Counted from the first letter of the stretch, positions 50,505 to 60,166 are shown. The stretch: DNA of 64,000 nucleotides from Candidatus Gastranaerophilales bacterium (GCA_944324425.1 CALUWE010000004.1:1-64000), one strand, 5' to 3'. A program made the numbers and translations. Notes: generated from the letters alone by a model not told the origin.

Positions 50505-51305
50505 ATGACAGAAAAAATTTTAATGTGCAGGCCCGATTATTACGGCATTAAATATGAAATTAACCCTTGGATGAACGTTAACATTCAAGCAGACAATAAA
50601 AAAGCAAAAATACAGTGGGAAAGCCTTTATACAACTTTAAAGGATGACCTGAAGGCTGATGTTCAGTTGGTTGAACCTAAAGAAGATGTTCCCGATATGG
50701 TGTTTACCGCAAATGCAGCAGTTATGTACGGCAATAAAGCCATTATGAGCAGGTTTAAATACCCTGAAAGGCAAAGGGAAGAAAAATATTACGCCGAATG
50801 GTTCAAAAATAACGGCTATGAAGTTGTTTGGATGCCAAACACAATAGCTTTTGAAGGTGCAGGGGATGCTCTTTATTTGGGTGAAACCTTATTTTCAGGC
50901 TATGTCCCAAGAACGGATATTCAAGCGCACGCTTGGATTAGCAACTTGCTTGGTATACAGGTAATTTCTTTGGAGCTTATAAATAAAAATTTTTATCACA
51001 TAGACACTTGCTTTTGCCCGCTTAAAGGAGGATATTTGATTTATTACCCCGAAGCTTTTGATTCTTATGGTAATATGGTTATAGAAAGATTTGTTGAACC
51101 CGATAAAAGAATTATTGTAAATGAAGAAGAAGCTTCTTATTTTACATGTAATGCTGTTAATGTGGGAAAAAACGTTGTTACAAATTTAACCACAAAAAGG
51201 TTCACAAATTTATTAAAAGAAAAAGGTTTTAACCACATTCAAGTTGATATGAGCGAGTTTATGAAAGCGGGGGGAGCTTCAAAATGCCTGACATTAAAAA
51301 TTTAA
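50505..51305 (+). CDS. argZ: arginine dihydrolase/amidinotransferase-family enzyme
   Basis: 266-residue guanidine-modifying enzyme (pentein fold). Seen: MVFTANAAVMYG near 66-77 (substrate-binding Asn), AFEGAGDALYLGETLFSGYV near 118-137 (acidic residues), catalytic His in NKNFYHIDTCFCPLKGGYLI near 160-180 and nucleophilic Cys in GGASKCLTLKI at the very end. It matches the N-terminal half of cyanobacterial ArgZ/AgrE, which hydrolyses arginine to ornithine, two ammonia and CO2. DDAH or arginine deiminase activity is the alternative. Preceded by the LOR/SDH gene; overlaps gph by 22 bases. With rocD it forms an arginine catabolic route. Confidence 0.82.
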   Translation: MTEKILMCRPDYYGIKYEINPWMNVNIQADNKKAKIQWESLYTTLKDDLKADVQLVEPKEDVPDMVFTANAAVMYGNKAIMSRFKYPERQREEKYYAEWFKNNGYEVVWMPNTIAFEGAGDALYLGETLFSGYVPRTDIQAHAWISNLLGIQVISLELINKNFYHIDTCFCPLKGGYLIYYPEAFDSYGNMVIERFVEPDKRIIVNEEEASYFTCNAVNVGKNVVTNLTTKRFTNLLKEKGFNHIQVDMSEFMKAGGASKCLTLKI

Positions 51306-51952
51306 AAATCGATACTTTAATTTTTGATATGGATGGCACCTTGTTAGATACCCTTGATGACCTTAAAGACAGCGTTAATTATGCTCTAAATTACCTTGGA
51401 TATAAAGAAAAAACAAAAGAAGAAATAAGGCTTGCAGTGGGCTCCGGAATAACTAAACTTTTTGAAAGGGTGGTCCCTGGCGGGCTTAGAAACCCAGATA
51501 TAACTGAATGCATTAAAAAATTTAAGGAATATTATACAGGTTTAAAAACATCAAAAACTCACCCCTATGACGGCATTATTGAACTTTTAACCGAACTTAA
51601 AAAAAGAGGCTATAAAACAGGAATTGTTTCAAATAAATTTGATGCTGCCTGCAAAATGCACTCTAAGGAATTTTTCCATGACCTTATAGATTATGCCCAA
51701 GGTGAAGATGAAATAAACGGCATTATAAGAAAACCAAACCCAAGTGGCGTTTTAAAGGTTTTAAATGTTTTAGGTTCAAAAAGCGAAAATTCGGTATTTT
51801 TAGGCGATTCAGACATTGACATTCAAACCGCAAAAAATGCAAATATGCCTTGTATCAGCGTTTTATGGGGTTTTAGAAGCGAAGAATTCTTAATTCAATC
51901 TGGCGGAAACATTTTTGTTAAAAACCCGTCAGAAATTCTTGCCATGGTATAA
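51284..51952 (+). CDS. gph: HAD-family phosphatase (phosphoglycolate phosphatase-like)
   Basis: 222 residues, HAD superfamily subfamily IA with an alpha-helical cap. Motif I DTLIFDMDGTLLDTLDDL near 10-27, motif II GIVSNK near 112, motif III Lys in RKPNPSG near 149, motif IV VFLGDSDIDIQTAKNANM near 168-185. Probably hydrolyses 2-phosphoglycolate or a similar small phosphate. The start lies 22 bases inside the dihydrolase gene, with GGGGGAG 8 bases upstream encoded within that gene. The stop codon overlaps the -10 box of comM. Confidence 0.88.
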   Translation: MPDIKNLKIDTLIFDMDGTLLDTLDDLKDSVNYALNYLGYKEKTKEEIRLAVGSGITKLFERVVPGGLRNPDITECIKKFKEYYTGLKTSKTHPYDGIIELLTELKKRGYKTGIVSNKFDAACKMHSKEFFHDLIDYAQGEDEINGIIRKPNPSGVLKVLNVLGSKSENSVFLGDSDIDIQTAKNANMPCISVLWGFRSEEFLIQSGGNIFVKNPSEILAMV

Positions 51953-51953
51953 T
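51948..51953 (+). promoter_or_regulatory. -10 box of comM (leaderless geometry), overlapping the gph stop
   Basis: TGG-TATAAT then 7 bases to the comM ATG at 51961; no Shine-Dalgarno sequence. No -35 at the right distance; the extended -10 could suffice. Confidence 0.5.
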
Positions 51954-51960
51954 AAATTCT

Positions 51961-53478
51961 ATGGTAATTAAGGTTACAAGCGCAAATTCAATAGGCCTTA
52001 CGGTTCATAAAATTTTAGTTGAAGCGGATGTTACAAATTCGCTTCCTCAAGTTGTGATTGTAGGGTTAGGGGATACTGCCGTTTCGGAAGCAAAAGAAAG
52101 GTTGAAGCTTGCAATTAAAAATTCAGGTTACAGTTTCCCAAATACAAAAGTTGTAATTAATTTAGCCCCCGCCAACCTTAAAAAAGAAGGTGTTATTTAT
52201 GATTTAGCAATGGCTGTCGGCATTTTAGGAAAAGAAAAAATTATTCAAAATGTGCCAGATAATATTGCATTTTTAGGGGAATTATCCCTAGATGGTTCTA
52301 TTCGCCCTGTTAATGGGGTTTTAGCCATAGTTTCCGAGTTAAAAAATTTCAAAATCGATAAAGTTATAGTGCCTTATGAAAATTTGCCTGAGGCAAGCTT
52401 TGCAGATAATATTGAAATTTATGGCGCAAGAAACCTTATTGAAGTTGTTGAATTTTTAAATAACAATCAAGAGTTAAAACAATTAAAACAAAATGTTGAT
52501 GATTTTTTAAATACGGATTATGAATTTGAAAACGATTTTAAAGATATAAAAGGGCAATCGCAAGCTAAAATGGCACTTGAAATAGCTGCAGCTGGGGGGC
52601 ATAACGTTTTAATGTCAGGGTCCCCCGGTAGCGGCAAAACAATGCTTGCACGTGCTTTTGTTTCAATTCTTCCCCCTTTAACAAAAGAAGAAGCAATTGA
52701 ATTAACTAAAATTTATTCTATAGCAGGCTTATTGGATTCAAAAACACCCTTAATTACAAAAAGACCGTTCAGATCGCCCCACCATAGCGCATCATCCGTT
52801 GGAATTACAGGGGGCGGTTCAATTCCAAAACCGGGGGAAATTACCCTTGCACATAGAGGCGTTTTATTTTTAGATGAAATGCCTGAATTTCAAAGAACGG
52901 TTTTGGAAGTTTTAAGACAGCCATTAGAAGAAAATTTCGTTACCATATCAAGAATACAAAACACAATAAAATACCCCGCAAATTTCATTTTAATAGGTGC
53001 TATGAACCCATGCCCGTGCGGCTTTTTAGGGGATAAAAAGAAAGCTTGCACATGTTCTGAGTTTCAAATAAATAGATACAAAGGCAAATTATCAGGCCCT
53101 TTATTAGATAGAATTGATATTCAAATTAATGTTCAAAGGCTCACTGATGAAGAACTTTTGAATATGAAAAACGATGGCGAAACATCAAATATCATAAGAA
53201 AAAGAGTGATAGCTGCAAGAAAAATTCAGCTTGAAAGATATAAAAATGACAACATCTATACAAATTCAGAATTAACGCCAAAATTAATTAAAAAATATTG
53301 TAAAATTGATGATGAAATAAAAGCTTTATTAAAAGGCGCAATTAATAGGTTTAATCTATCTGCCAGAAGCTATGACAGATTGTTAAAAATTTCAAGAACA
53401 ATAGCAGACCTTGATGGTTCCATTGATATTAAACAAGAACACGTTATAAAAGCCTTAACTTTTAGAGGGTTAAATTAA
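51961..53478 (+). CDS. comM: ComM/YifB-type Mg-chelatase-like AAA+ ATPase
   Basis: 505 residues. N-terminal Lon-protease-like fold (VEADVTNSLPQVVIVGLGDT near 22-41; VVINLAPANLKKEG), AAA+ core with Walker A MSGSPGSGKTMLARA near 218, FRSPHHSASSVGITGGG near 270, Walker B LFLDEMPEF near 302, zinc-like Cys in NPCPCGFLGDKKKACTC near 350 and a C-terminal helical domain (YDRLLKISRTIADLDG). ComM is a branch-migration helicase helping integration of DNA during natural transformation. It converges on the nuclease gene with a 9-base 3' overlap. Confidence 0.93.
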   Translation: MVIKVTSANSIGLTVHKILVEADVTNSLPQVVIVGLGDTAVSEAKERLKLAIKNSGYSFPNTKVVINLAPANLKKEGVIYDLAMAVGILGKEKIIQNVPDNIAFLGELSLDGSIRPVNGVLAIVSELKNFKIDKVIVPYENLPEASFADNIEIYGARNLIEVVEFLNNNQELKQLKQNVDDFLNTDYEFENDFKDIKGQSQAKMALEIAAAGGHNVLMSGSPGSGKTMLARAFVSILPPLTKEEAIELTKIYSIAGLLDSKTPLITKRPFRSPHHSASSVGITGGGSIPKPGEITLAHRGVLFLDEMPEFQRTVLEVLRQPLEENFVTISRIQNTIKYPANFILIGAMNPCPCGFLGDKKKACTCSEFQINRYKGKLSGPLLDRIDIQINVQRLTDEELLNMKNDGETSNIIRKRVIAARKIQLERYKNDNIYTNSELTPKLIKKYCKIDDEIKALLKGAINRFNLSARSYDRLLKISRTIADLDGSIDIKQEHVIKALTFRGLN

Positions 53479-54045
53479 TTTATTTATAATTTGAACTATT
53501 TTTTCTTTTGCTTCATTTAATTTATTTTCATCAATATTAATTTCAAATTTTTCATTTTTTAAAATGGAATAATAAACCATTTTTATATTTTTTGTTTTAT
53601 ATAGTTTTGATAAAGAATAAATATAGACAAGCGTTTGAATGTCAGAACTTGGATTTTTTGGAAGATTATTTATTTTCCAATCTAAAATATAATAGGTTTC
53701 ATTTTTTTTAATAACGGCATCAAATCTTCCCGTTAAATATTTATCGTTGATTTTTACAAAAAAAGGCTGTTCTATAAATTTTTCATCTGCTGATATTGCA
53801 AATTTTACAATTTCAGAATTTATAAATTGTTCTAAAGTTTGAAGTTCAGCATTATTAAACGCTTTTTTAAATTTTTCAATATCAAAATTTTTAAGGTAAT
53901 AGCAAATAATATTGTGGAATTTATTTCCAACCTTTAATTCTTCATTGTCTTCAATTAAATAAAGGTTAGATAGGTATTTCATTTTAAATTCCTGAATGGA
54001 GCTATCTAAAATTTTTAGAGAATTTGCACTAAATGTATCTAACAT
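53470..54045 (-). CDS. stand-alone PD-(D/E)XK nuclease of RecB/Cas4 type
   Basis: 191 residues with the RecB-family nuclease pattern: KFHNIICYYL (upstream His), EQPFFVKINDKYLTGRFDAV (Asp in GRFDAV), ETYYILDWKI (the D-x-K core) and DIQTLVYIYSL (Gln motif). In AddAB/RecBCD this domain is fused to the C terminus of a helicase; here it is its own gene overlapping the large helicase by 7 bases, with GGGGG before its ATG. Expected to work with that helicase at DNA ends. No C-terminal Fe-S Cys set is present, unlike AddB or Cas4. Confidence 0.85.
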   Translation of the reverse strand: MLDTFSANSLKILDSSIQEFKMKYLSNLYLIEDNEELKVGNKFHNIICYYLKNFDIEKFKKAFNNAELQTLEQFINSEIVKFAISADEKFIEQPFFVKINDKYLTGRFDAVIKKNETYYILDWKINNLPKNPSSDIQTLVYIYSLSKLYKTKNIKMVYYSILKNEKFEINIDENKLNEAKEKIVQIINKLI

Positions 54046-57000
54046 AATTCCCCCTTTAAAATTTCAAAAATTTTAGATGCCTTTACATTTGTTTTTTTAT
54101 TAAAAATTTTATATTCCAGTGCCGTTGTTATATAAATTTCATTTCTTGCCCTTGTAAGCCCCACATAAAAAAGCCTTAGGTTTTCATCTATAATATCTTG
54201 TTTTTTATTTTCTTCTTTATTGTTGTTTAAATTTAGAGTTATTTTAACTTCATCTTTCAATTTAATTTCATCTAAACTAAGGCCTAAATTTTTATCATAC
54301 ATATTTGGAATAAAAACGTAATCAAATTCATCCCCTTTTGATTTATGAAGGGTCATAACATAAATTTCACCTTGTTTTGTTTCATCGTTATCATCAATTA
54401 ATTTTAAATTAAAGCCGCCTTTTTTGTTTATTTCATTCATTTTATTTAAAGTTTCTTCAAAGTTCCCTGCTGTTGCATAAATTTTTGAAACAACGGATGA
54501 AATTGGCGCTATATTTATTTTTTTTATTTTATTGTTTCTAAAATAAAATTCACCAATTTTAAATGCAAGTTCAACTACAGGCAAAGTTACAAGCTCTAAA
54601 AAATATCTTAAATCCCACCAATAGGGGGAATCTTCATTGTTTTCCAGAATAAAAGGTGAATTTTGGTTTTTAATTTTTTCAATTAATTCAATTTCATTTT
54701 TATAAAAACCAAGGTCTATTAAGGTTTTTAGGTTGTTTGAAATAATAATATTGTTCATTGGGTTTGAAATAAAATTAAAAATAGCTAAAACCGCCTTAAA
54801 AACAGGGTTTTGAGAAATACTATCCGATTTTGTGATAATTTTTGCATCTATATTTTCTTTTAAGTATTGAGCAAAAATTTCAGCTTCTTTATTTGTTCTT
54901 GTTAAAATGCCAATTGTCGCATTTTTATCATTTTCTTTAATTTCAATTATTTTATCTTTTATAAATTTCTTTTCATCTTCTTCAAAATCAAAAATTTTCA
55001 ATTTAACGGCATTGTTATTAACAATGTTTTTCCCCTCAATTGGTTTTGTTTCAATTTCAAAAAATGAAGTTTTTGAAACTTTTAAGCCCCTTTTAATTAA
55101 ATCATTTGCAGCGTTTATAACCCCTGTTGAATTTCTTGCGGTAAAATTCATTGTAACATTTTCGCTTTTTTCAATGAATTTTTTAAACCCTTTAGTGTCA
55201 GAATTTGTAAATGTGGATGTTATTGCTTGGTTAATATCGCCGCAGCGAATAATGTTTCCAAATTTATGGGCAATTATATTAATTAATTCTTGCTGAATTT
55301 CGCTTGAATCTTGCGCTTCATCTTCAATCACAACTTTGGCTAAATTTTGGTAATATTCCCTTATTTTAGAATTTGTTTTTAAAAGTTCCAAAGATAAAAT
55401 TAAAAGGTCATCATAATCTATTAAATTTAATTCTTTCAAAGAATTTTGGTATTTTTGATAAATTCTTTTAAAAGAAGGGGTTAAAAGTTCATAATTTTTG
55501 AATTTTGAATTTTTAAAGCTTGAAATTGCCCTTTCATAATTTTGGGCATTTTTTGGGTCAAAGCCTTCATTATATAAAATTTCTGTTATTAACTTTAATT
55601 TTTTAATTTCATCAATAATATCAAAATCAACATCTAGCCCCAAATGCGCATGGTTATTATTTTCTCTTAAAATTCTCATAGAAAGCCCATGGATTGTTGA
55701 AATGTTTGGAAGTTCAGACATATCGGGAAATGTATTTTTAATTCTTTCTCTAAAAGTTCTTGCGGCAGAATCCATATATGTTAAAACAAAAATGTTATCG
55801 GGGGCTATTCCTTTTTCTAAAAGTTTTATAATGAGTGCAAGCATTATTGTTGTTTTGCCGGCGCCTGCCACTGCCGTTACTGCCATTAACCCTTTTTCAT
55901 ATTCTAAAACGGGCTTTTGATCAGGCCTTGGGGCTATATTAAATTTTGGAGTTGTTTTTTTATTTTCAACAAAAAAATGTTTTATCCCTTTAAAATTTTC
56001 ATTGCCTAAAAAATTATAAATGGATGACAATAAAATTATTTCACCATCTTGAAGAAGATATAATTTTCTCATCATTCTTGCAATTTTGTTGTTTGTTAAA
56101 TTAATGTTATCATCCAGCGTGAAATCTTTTTTAATTCTGTTTTTTTGAAAAACCCAAGCGTTATATAATGGGCCTATATCTTGTTTTATCCAGTTAGCGT
56201 TTGTTGAATCAAATAAGAAAAGATATTTTGATTTAATTTTAAAATCAATGGCTTTTTGCAAACTTGAAACATTAACTGCGTTTTCTTTTAATTCATCTTC
56301 AAAAATGGGGTTTTCAGATATTATTGTGTTTTCCAACTGAATTAAAAGTTCAGATTTATTAAAGGTTTTAAAAATGTCCTCAAAATCTCTTAATTGCTTT
56401 AAAAGACGGTTAATTTTTTCATAATCCGTTTTATTATTTTCATTTTTTTCAATGAATAAATTTGTTATTTTAAATAAAATTTCAGATAATTTTTTATCTT
56501 TCAATTCTTCTTTTAAATTTAAAAATTCTTTTGTTTTGCCAATTTCAATGTAGGTTTCTAAAATTTCAAAAATATTTTTTGCGCCAAAATCTGCTTCATA
56601 GGTTTGTGCAATTTTTATACTGTCATCCAAACTAAAGCCTAAAACCTGCCCCAATAAGCCTTTTAATTTGTAGGGAGAAATTTTAAAATTGGCTGGCTCT
56701 ATAATTAATTTCATTATTGAAATTAAGGCTGAAACCGTTTTATTTTCTTCAATTTTTTCACTTCCTGTTATAAAATTTATTTCAGAATTTATTTTATCCA
56801 AATAAAATTTTAAAAATTGGTCATTTTCAGGGATTACAATTAAAATATCACTCGGTTTAACACTTTTATCCAAAAGCGAATTAACGGAATTTATAAGATA
56901 TTCTGCCATCTCATCCGCTCTTATAAATTCTTTATTTTTCAAGTTTTCTAAAACAACGGGGGAATTATTTGAAATGTTATTATAAATTTCATCCCCTTTT

Positions 57001-57788
57001 TTATCATCTTCCAAAATAATTGGCGTTTCACATAAAAAGGCTTCAAAATCGCTATCTTGAGCGCAAAGATAACCAACCCTTGAACCCCCTTTTTTATCAG
57101 CTGCTATAAAAAATTCTTTAACATCTTTTTTAATAAAATTCAGATAATCAAAAATTAAAGGGGTTATTTCATCGCCGTCATCTAAAAAAACGTATTTATA
57201 AGGATTGGGGGAATTTTTAAAAATGTATGAAAAAAGTTGCGCTTGCCTTAGGTAATCAAAGGCTCTATATTTTAGAGTTTCTTTTTTATACATATTAAGT
57301 GCAAAATTAACATCAGATGTAAAAGATTCCCTTAAAATTTTTGTTCTTTCTTTAATTTCATCATCAGATAAATCGTTCATTGTAATTAAAGAAAGCCTTC
57401 TTAAAAGCTGATGCAAAAGGTTTACCTTTGAATTGTACCCTTTAAAATTAATTTTATCTATCGCATTTTTAAAAATGTATCTTGAAGCCTCTAGTCCGCA
57501 AGTTTTAGGTGAAACAACAACACCATCATAATTTATTTTTTCTTCAATTAAAGGGTAAAATTCTAAAAGTTTATTATAACAAAGCCCAAAATAAGAATAG
57601 ATGTTGAATTTTGTAATGGCTTCAATTTTTAAAAGTTTTTTTGTTTTTTCAATAAATTCATTTTTTAATTTTGAATTTTGAACAAGAACCAAAATTTCAT
57701 CTGAACTAACGCCTGAATTTAAAAGGTTAGAATATTTTTCAATTAAAATTTCTGTTTTATTTGTTTTTAGATTGCCAAAAATAAGCAT
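54039..57788 (-). CDS. two-module SF1 helicase: AddB-like dead half plus UvrD/AddA-like half
   Basis: 1249 residues. The N-terminal about 600 residues look like an inactivated helicase of the AddB type: a degenerate P-loop GNLKTNKTEILIEKY near 5-19, LVLVQNSKLKNEFIEK, YKYVFLDDGDEITPLIFDYL (a motif II remnant), DILIVIPENDQF, and KYLFLFDSTNANWIK. From about 625 a full active SF1A helicase begins: Walker A TAVAGAGKTT near 637, Ia VFVLTYMDSAARTF, ISTIHGLSMRIL, II IEDEAQDSSEIQQ near 820, III RCGDINQAI, IV NFTARNSTG, V VMTLHKSKGDEFDYVFIPN near 1150, VI RLFYVGLTRARNE near 1205. No nuclease domain; a separate nuclease gene follows. Likely an end-processing recombination helicase replacing AddAB/RecBCD. 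Confidence 0.8.
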   Translation of the reverse strand: MLIFGNLKTNKTEILIEKYSNLLNSGVSSDEILVLVQNSKLKNEFIEKTKKLLKIEAITKFNIYSYFGLCYNKLLEFYPLIEEKINYDGVVVSPKTCGLEASRYIFKNAIDKINFKGYNSKVNLLHQLLRRLSLITMNDLSDDEIKERTKILRESFTSDVNFALNMYKKETLKYRAFDYLRQAQLFSYIFKNSPNPYKYVFLDDGDEITPLIFDYLNFIKKDVKEFFIAADKKGGSRVGYLCAQDSDFEAFLCETPIILEDDKKGDEIYNNISNNSPVVLENLKNKEFIRADEMAEYLINSVNSLLDKSVKPSDILIVIPENDQFLKFYLDKINSEINFITGSEKIEENKTVSALISIMKLIIEPANFKISPYKLKGLLGQVLGFSLDDSIKIAQTYEADFGAKNIFEILETYIEIGKTKEFLNLKEELKDKKLSEILFKITNLFIEKNENNKTDYEKINRLLKQLRDFEDIFKTFNKSELLIQLENTIISENPIFEDELKENAVNVSSLQKAIDFKIKSKYLFLFDSTNANWIKQDIGPLYNAWVFQKNRIKKDFTLDDNINLTNNKIARMMRKLYLLQDGEIILLSSIYNFLGNENFKGIKHFFVENKKTTPKFNIAPRPDQKPVLEYEKGLMAVTAVAGAGKTTIMLALIIKLLEKGIAPDNIFVLTYMDSAARTFRERIKNTFPDMSELPNISTIHGLSMRILRENNNHAHLGLDVDFDIIDEIKKLKLITEILYNEGFDPKNAQNYERAISSFKNSKFKNYELLTPSFKRIYQKYQNSLKELNLIDYDDLLILSLELLKTNSKIREYYQNLAKVVIEDEAQDSSEIQQELINIIAHKFGNIIRCGDINQAITSTFTNSDTKGFKKFIEKSENVTMNFTARNSTGVINAANDLIKRGLKVSKTSFFEIETKPIEGKNIVNNNAVKLKIFDFEEDEKKFIKDKIIEIKENDKNATIGILTRTNKEAEIFAQYLKENIDAKIITKSDSISQNPVFKAVLAIFNFISNPMNNIIISNNLKTLIDLGFYKNEIELIEKIKNQNSPFILENNEDSPYWWDLRYFLELVTLPVVELAFKIGEFYFRNNKIKKINIAPISSVVSKIYATAGNFEETLNKMNEINKKGGFNLKLIDDNDETKQGEIYVMTLHKSKGDEFDYVFIPNMYDKNLGLSLDEIKLKDEVKITLNLNNNKEENKKQDIIDENLRLFYVGLTRARNEIYITTALEYKIFNKKTNVKASKIFEILKGELC

Positions 57789-59813
57789 TTATAATACATC
57801 CATAGGGTCAACATCTACAACCATTTTAATATCGTTTGGCAAAATTACTTTTTTTAAAAAACTTAAAATGGTGAAATGCCCCTTTTCATCCAGTTTATTT
57901 TTAACTATTATATTAAACCTGAACTCCCCTTTCAACTTTTCTATAACGCAAGGAACAGGGCCTAGAACAATTAATCTTTCCGTTAAAGAAAGTTTTTCAA
58001 TCCAATCTTTAAGGCGCATGGTTATTTCCATTGAAGCTCTTTGGGCTCTAAAAATATTATTCGATTTTAAAATAATTCTTATAATTGATGAAAAAGGCGG
58101 ATAATCAAATAGTTCTCTTGTTTCAATTTCATTTTCATAGAAGGTTTTATAATCTTGTTTTTTAGCATTTATTAAAAATTCATTATCTGCATTAAAGGTT
58201 TGAAAAATAACTTCCCCTTTGTTTTCGCCCCTGCCCGAGCGCCCTGCAACTTGGGTTAAAATTGAAAAGCCACGTTCTGTGCTTCTAAAATCTGGCAGAT
58301 TAAAGCTAAGGTCAGCATTTATAACACCAACCAAGGTTACATTCGGGTTATCCAACCCTTTTGCAATCATTTGAGTGCCGATTAAAATGTCAATTTTCCC
58401 ATCCCTAAAATCGTTTAAAATTTCAACATGTTCATTTTTTTTAGATAGTGCATCTGAATCAAGCCTTTTTATATTGGCACCTTTAAAAATTGTTCTTGCA
58501 ATTTCTTCCACTCTTTCACTTCCTGCGCCAAAATTTTGAAGGGCGTCTGTTTCACATTTTGGGCAGATGTCTAAATTTTTAAGTTCAAAATTACAATAAT
58601 GGCACTTATGAGAATTTGTTGATGAATGATAAATTAAAGGTATGGCGCATTTTGGGCATTCAATAACACTGCCGCAATTTAAGCATTGAGTATAAGTTGA
58701 AAAGCCCCTTCTATTTATAAGTAAAATTGTTTGTTCATTATTTTCAATTCTATCATTTATTTTATCTATCAAAAATTTTGAAAAAAGCCCGTTATTTTTA
58801 AACTGCCGCTCCATCCTCATATCAACAACGGTTACTTTTGGAAGAGAAGCATTATTATACCTTTGTTTTAGTTCAAACAAAGAATTTGAATTAACCGCCC
58901 TATAATAATTTGAAATATCAGGCGTTGCAGAGCCTAAAATAACTTTTGCTCCATATAAAGCCCCCAATTTTTTTGCAACCTCAACTGCATTATATCTTGG
59001 TTCTTTTGCATCTTGCTTGTAGCTATCATCATGTTCTTCATCTAAAATAATAAGCCCTAAATTTTTAATTGGCGCAAAAACGGCAGAGCGGGCGCCAAAT
59101 AAAATTTTAATTTCATCAGACCTTAATTTTTGCCAAACAGCGTATTTTTCAGCTTCTGTAATAGATGAATGCCAAATTGCAACGGGGTCTTTTCCAAACC
59201 TTTTAATTGTTCTTATTGTTAATTGCGAAACAAGGGCAATTTCAGGCGCTAAAAATAAAACGTTTTTGCCTTTTTTTATTGTATCTTCAATTAATTTAAA
59301 ATAAACTTCCGTTTTGCCTGAACCCGTTATACCGTAAAGTAAGCTTACAGGCGCATTTACATAGGTTATTTCATTATAAATTTTTTCTTGTTCGTCTGAT
59401 AATTTATGAACAGCATTTTCATCAAATTCTGTTTCAAAAATAATTTGTTTCTTTTTTGGGGTTCTATAATTTTTAACATTTTTTTCAAAAAATTTAGATG
59501 GCAATGCCGTTTTTAAAACGGTTGGAAGGTCTGAAAAATAATAGTTTGAAACCCATTCTAAAAGTTTTAGGTATTCAAGATTAAACATTGGTTCAAAATC
59601 AAGAATATCTTTTATATATTTTGCTTTTATCCCTTCTTCCAAATAATCTGAAAACCCAACAACATAGGCTTTTATTTCTCTTGATTTACCAAAAGGAACA
59701 AGAACAGGAATTCCTATATTTATTTTATCTTTCATATTATCTGGAATTAAATATGAAAAAGTTTTTGTTCCTAAAGTTTTTATATCAACAAGGCATAGGG
59801 CATATTTTTTCAT
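57789..59813 (-). CDS. priA: primosomal replication-restart helicase PriA
   Basis: SF2 3'-5' helicase that reloads replication forks. 674 residues: N-terminal DNA-binding domain (TKTFSYLIP, GIPVLVPFGKSREIKAYVVG), Walker A LYGITGSGKTEVYFKL near 160, Walker B ILDEEHDDSYKQ near 256, zinc-binding Cys array (CLNCGSVIECPKC…HKCHYC…CPKC) about 380-425, IGTQMIAKGLDNPNVTLVGV near 475 and QVAGRSGRG near 520. The stop is directly followed by the helicase ATG; the start overlaps the small secreted protein gene by 4 bases. Confidence 0.94.
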   Translation of the reverse strand: MKKYALCLVDIKTLGTKTFSYLIPDNMKDKINIGIPVLVPFGKSREIKAYVVGFSDYLEEGIKAKYIKDILDFEPMFNLEYLKLLEWVSNYYFSDLPTVLKTALPSKFFEKNVKNYRTPKKKQIIFETEFDENAVHKLSDEQEKIYNEITYVNAPVSLLYGITGSGKTEVYFKLIEDTIKKGKNVLFLAPEIALVSQLTIRTIKRFGKDPVAIWHSSITEAEKYAVWQKLRSDEIKILFGARSAVFAPIKNLGLIILDEEHDDSYKQDAKEPRYNAVEVAKKLGALYGAKVILGSATPDISNYYRAVNSNSLFELKQRYNNASLPKVTVVDMRMERQFKNNGLFSKFLIDKINDRIENNEQTILLINRRGFSTYTQCLNCGSVIECPKCAIPLIYHSSTNSHKCHYCNFELKNLDICPKCETDALQNFGAGSERVEEIARTIFKGANIKRLDSDALSKKNEHVEILNDFRDGKIDILIGTQMIAKGLDNPNVTLVGVINADLSFNLPDFRSTERGFSILTQVAGRSGRGENKGEVIFQTFNADNEFLINAKKQDYKTFYENEIETRELFDYPPFSSIIRIILKSNNIFRAQRASMEITMRLKDWIEKLSLTERLIVLGPVPCVIEKLKGEFRFNIIVKNKLDEKGHFTILSFLKKVILPNDIKMVVDVDPMDVL

Positions 59814-60166
59814 TTAATTGCCTCAGTTGGAAGGTTATATAAATTGTTTTGAATTTCTGTAAAAATTAAATTTCTGATATCAGCCAAAGGCGAATCTTGT
59901 TTTGATTTTGTAATTTTTATATTGGCTGTATTATTGCCGTTATTTGAAACCATTATTAAATATTCATCACCCATTGGCGTTTTAAATAAAATGTAGCCAC
60001 TTGTTGATTGCATTTCAACAATTTTATAGTTTAATTTTTGAATTGAAGATAACGTAACCATAAAAAGGTTATCCGCTGACATTGAAAAGTTTTTGGAATC
60101 TGCCGTTTTAGATAAAACAGGAAGCCCCAAAAAAAGAATTAATAATAAAATGTAAAATTTTCTCAT
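59810..60166 (-). CDS. small secreted protein within the polA-priA operon
   Basis: 118 residues with a clear signal peptide (RKFYILLLILFLGLPVLSKT, cleavage near residue 20-22). The mature part is an alpha/beta domain of about 95 residues (NLFMVTLSSIQKLNYKIVEM, SGYILFKTP, EYLIMVSNNGNNTANIKITK). This is similar in style to small periplasmic proteins that evaluate 'STSGYILF' type beta-sheets, but I recognise no family. It overlaps polA and priA by four bases on each side, an unexpected place for an exported protein. Confidence 0.75.
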   Translation of the reverse strand: MRKFYILLLILFLGLPVLSKTADSKNFSMSADNLFMVTLSSIQKLNYKIVEMQSTSGYILFKTPMGDEYLIMVSNNGNNTANIKITKSKQDSPLADIRNLIFTEIQNNLYNLPTEAIK

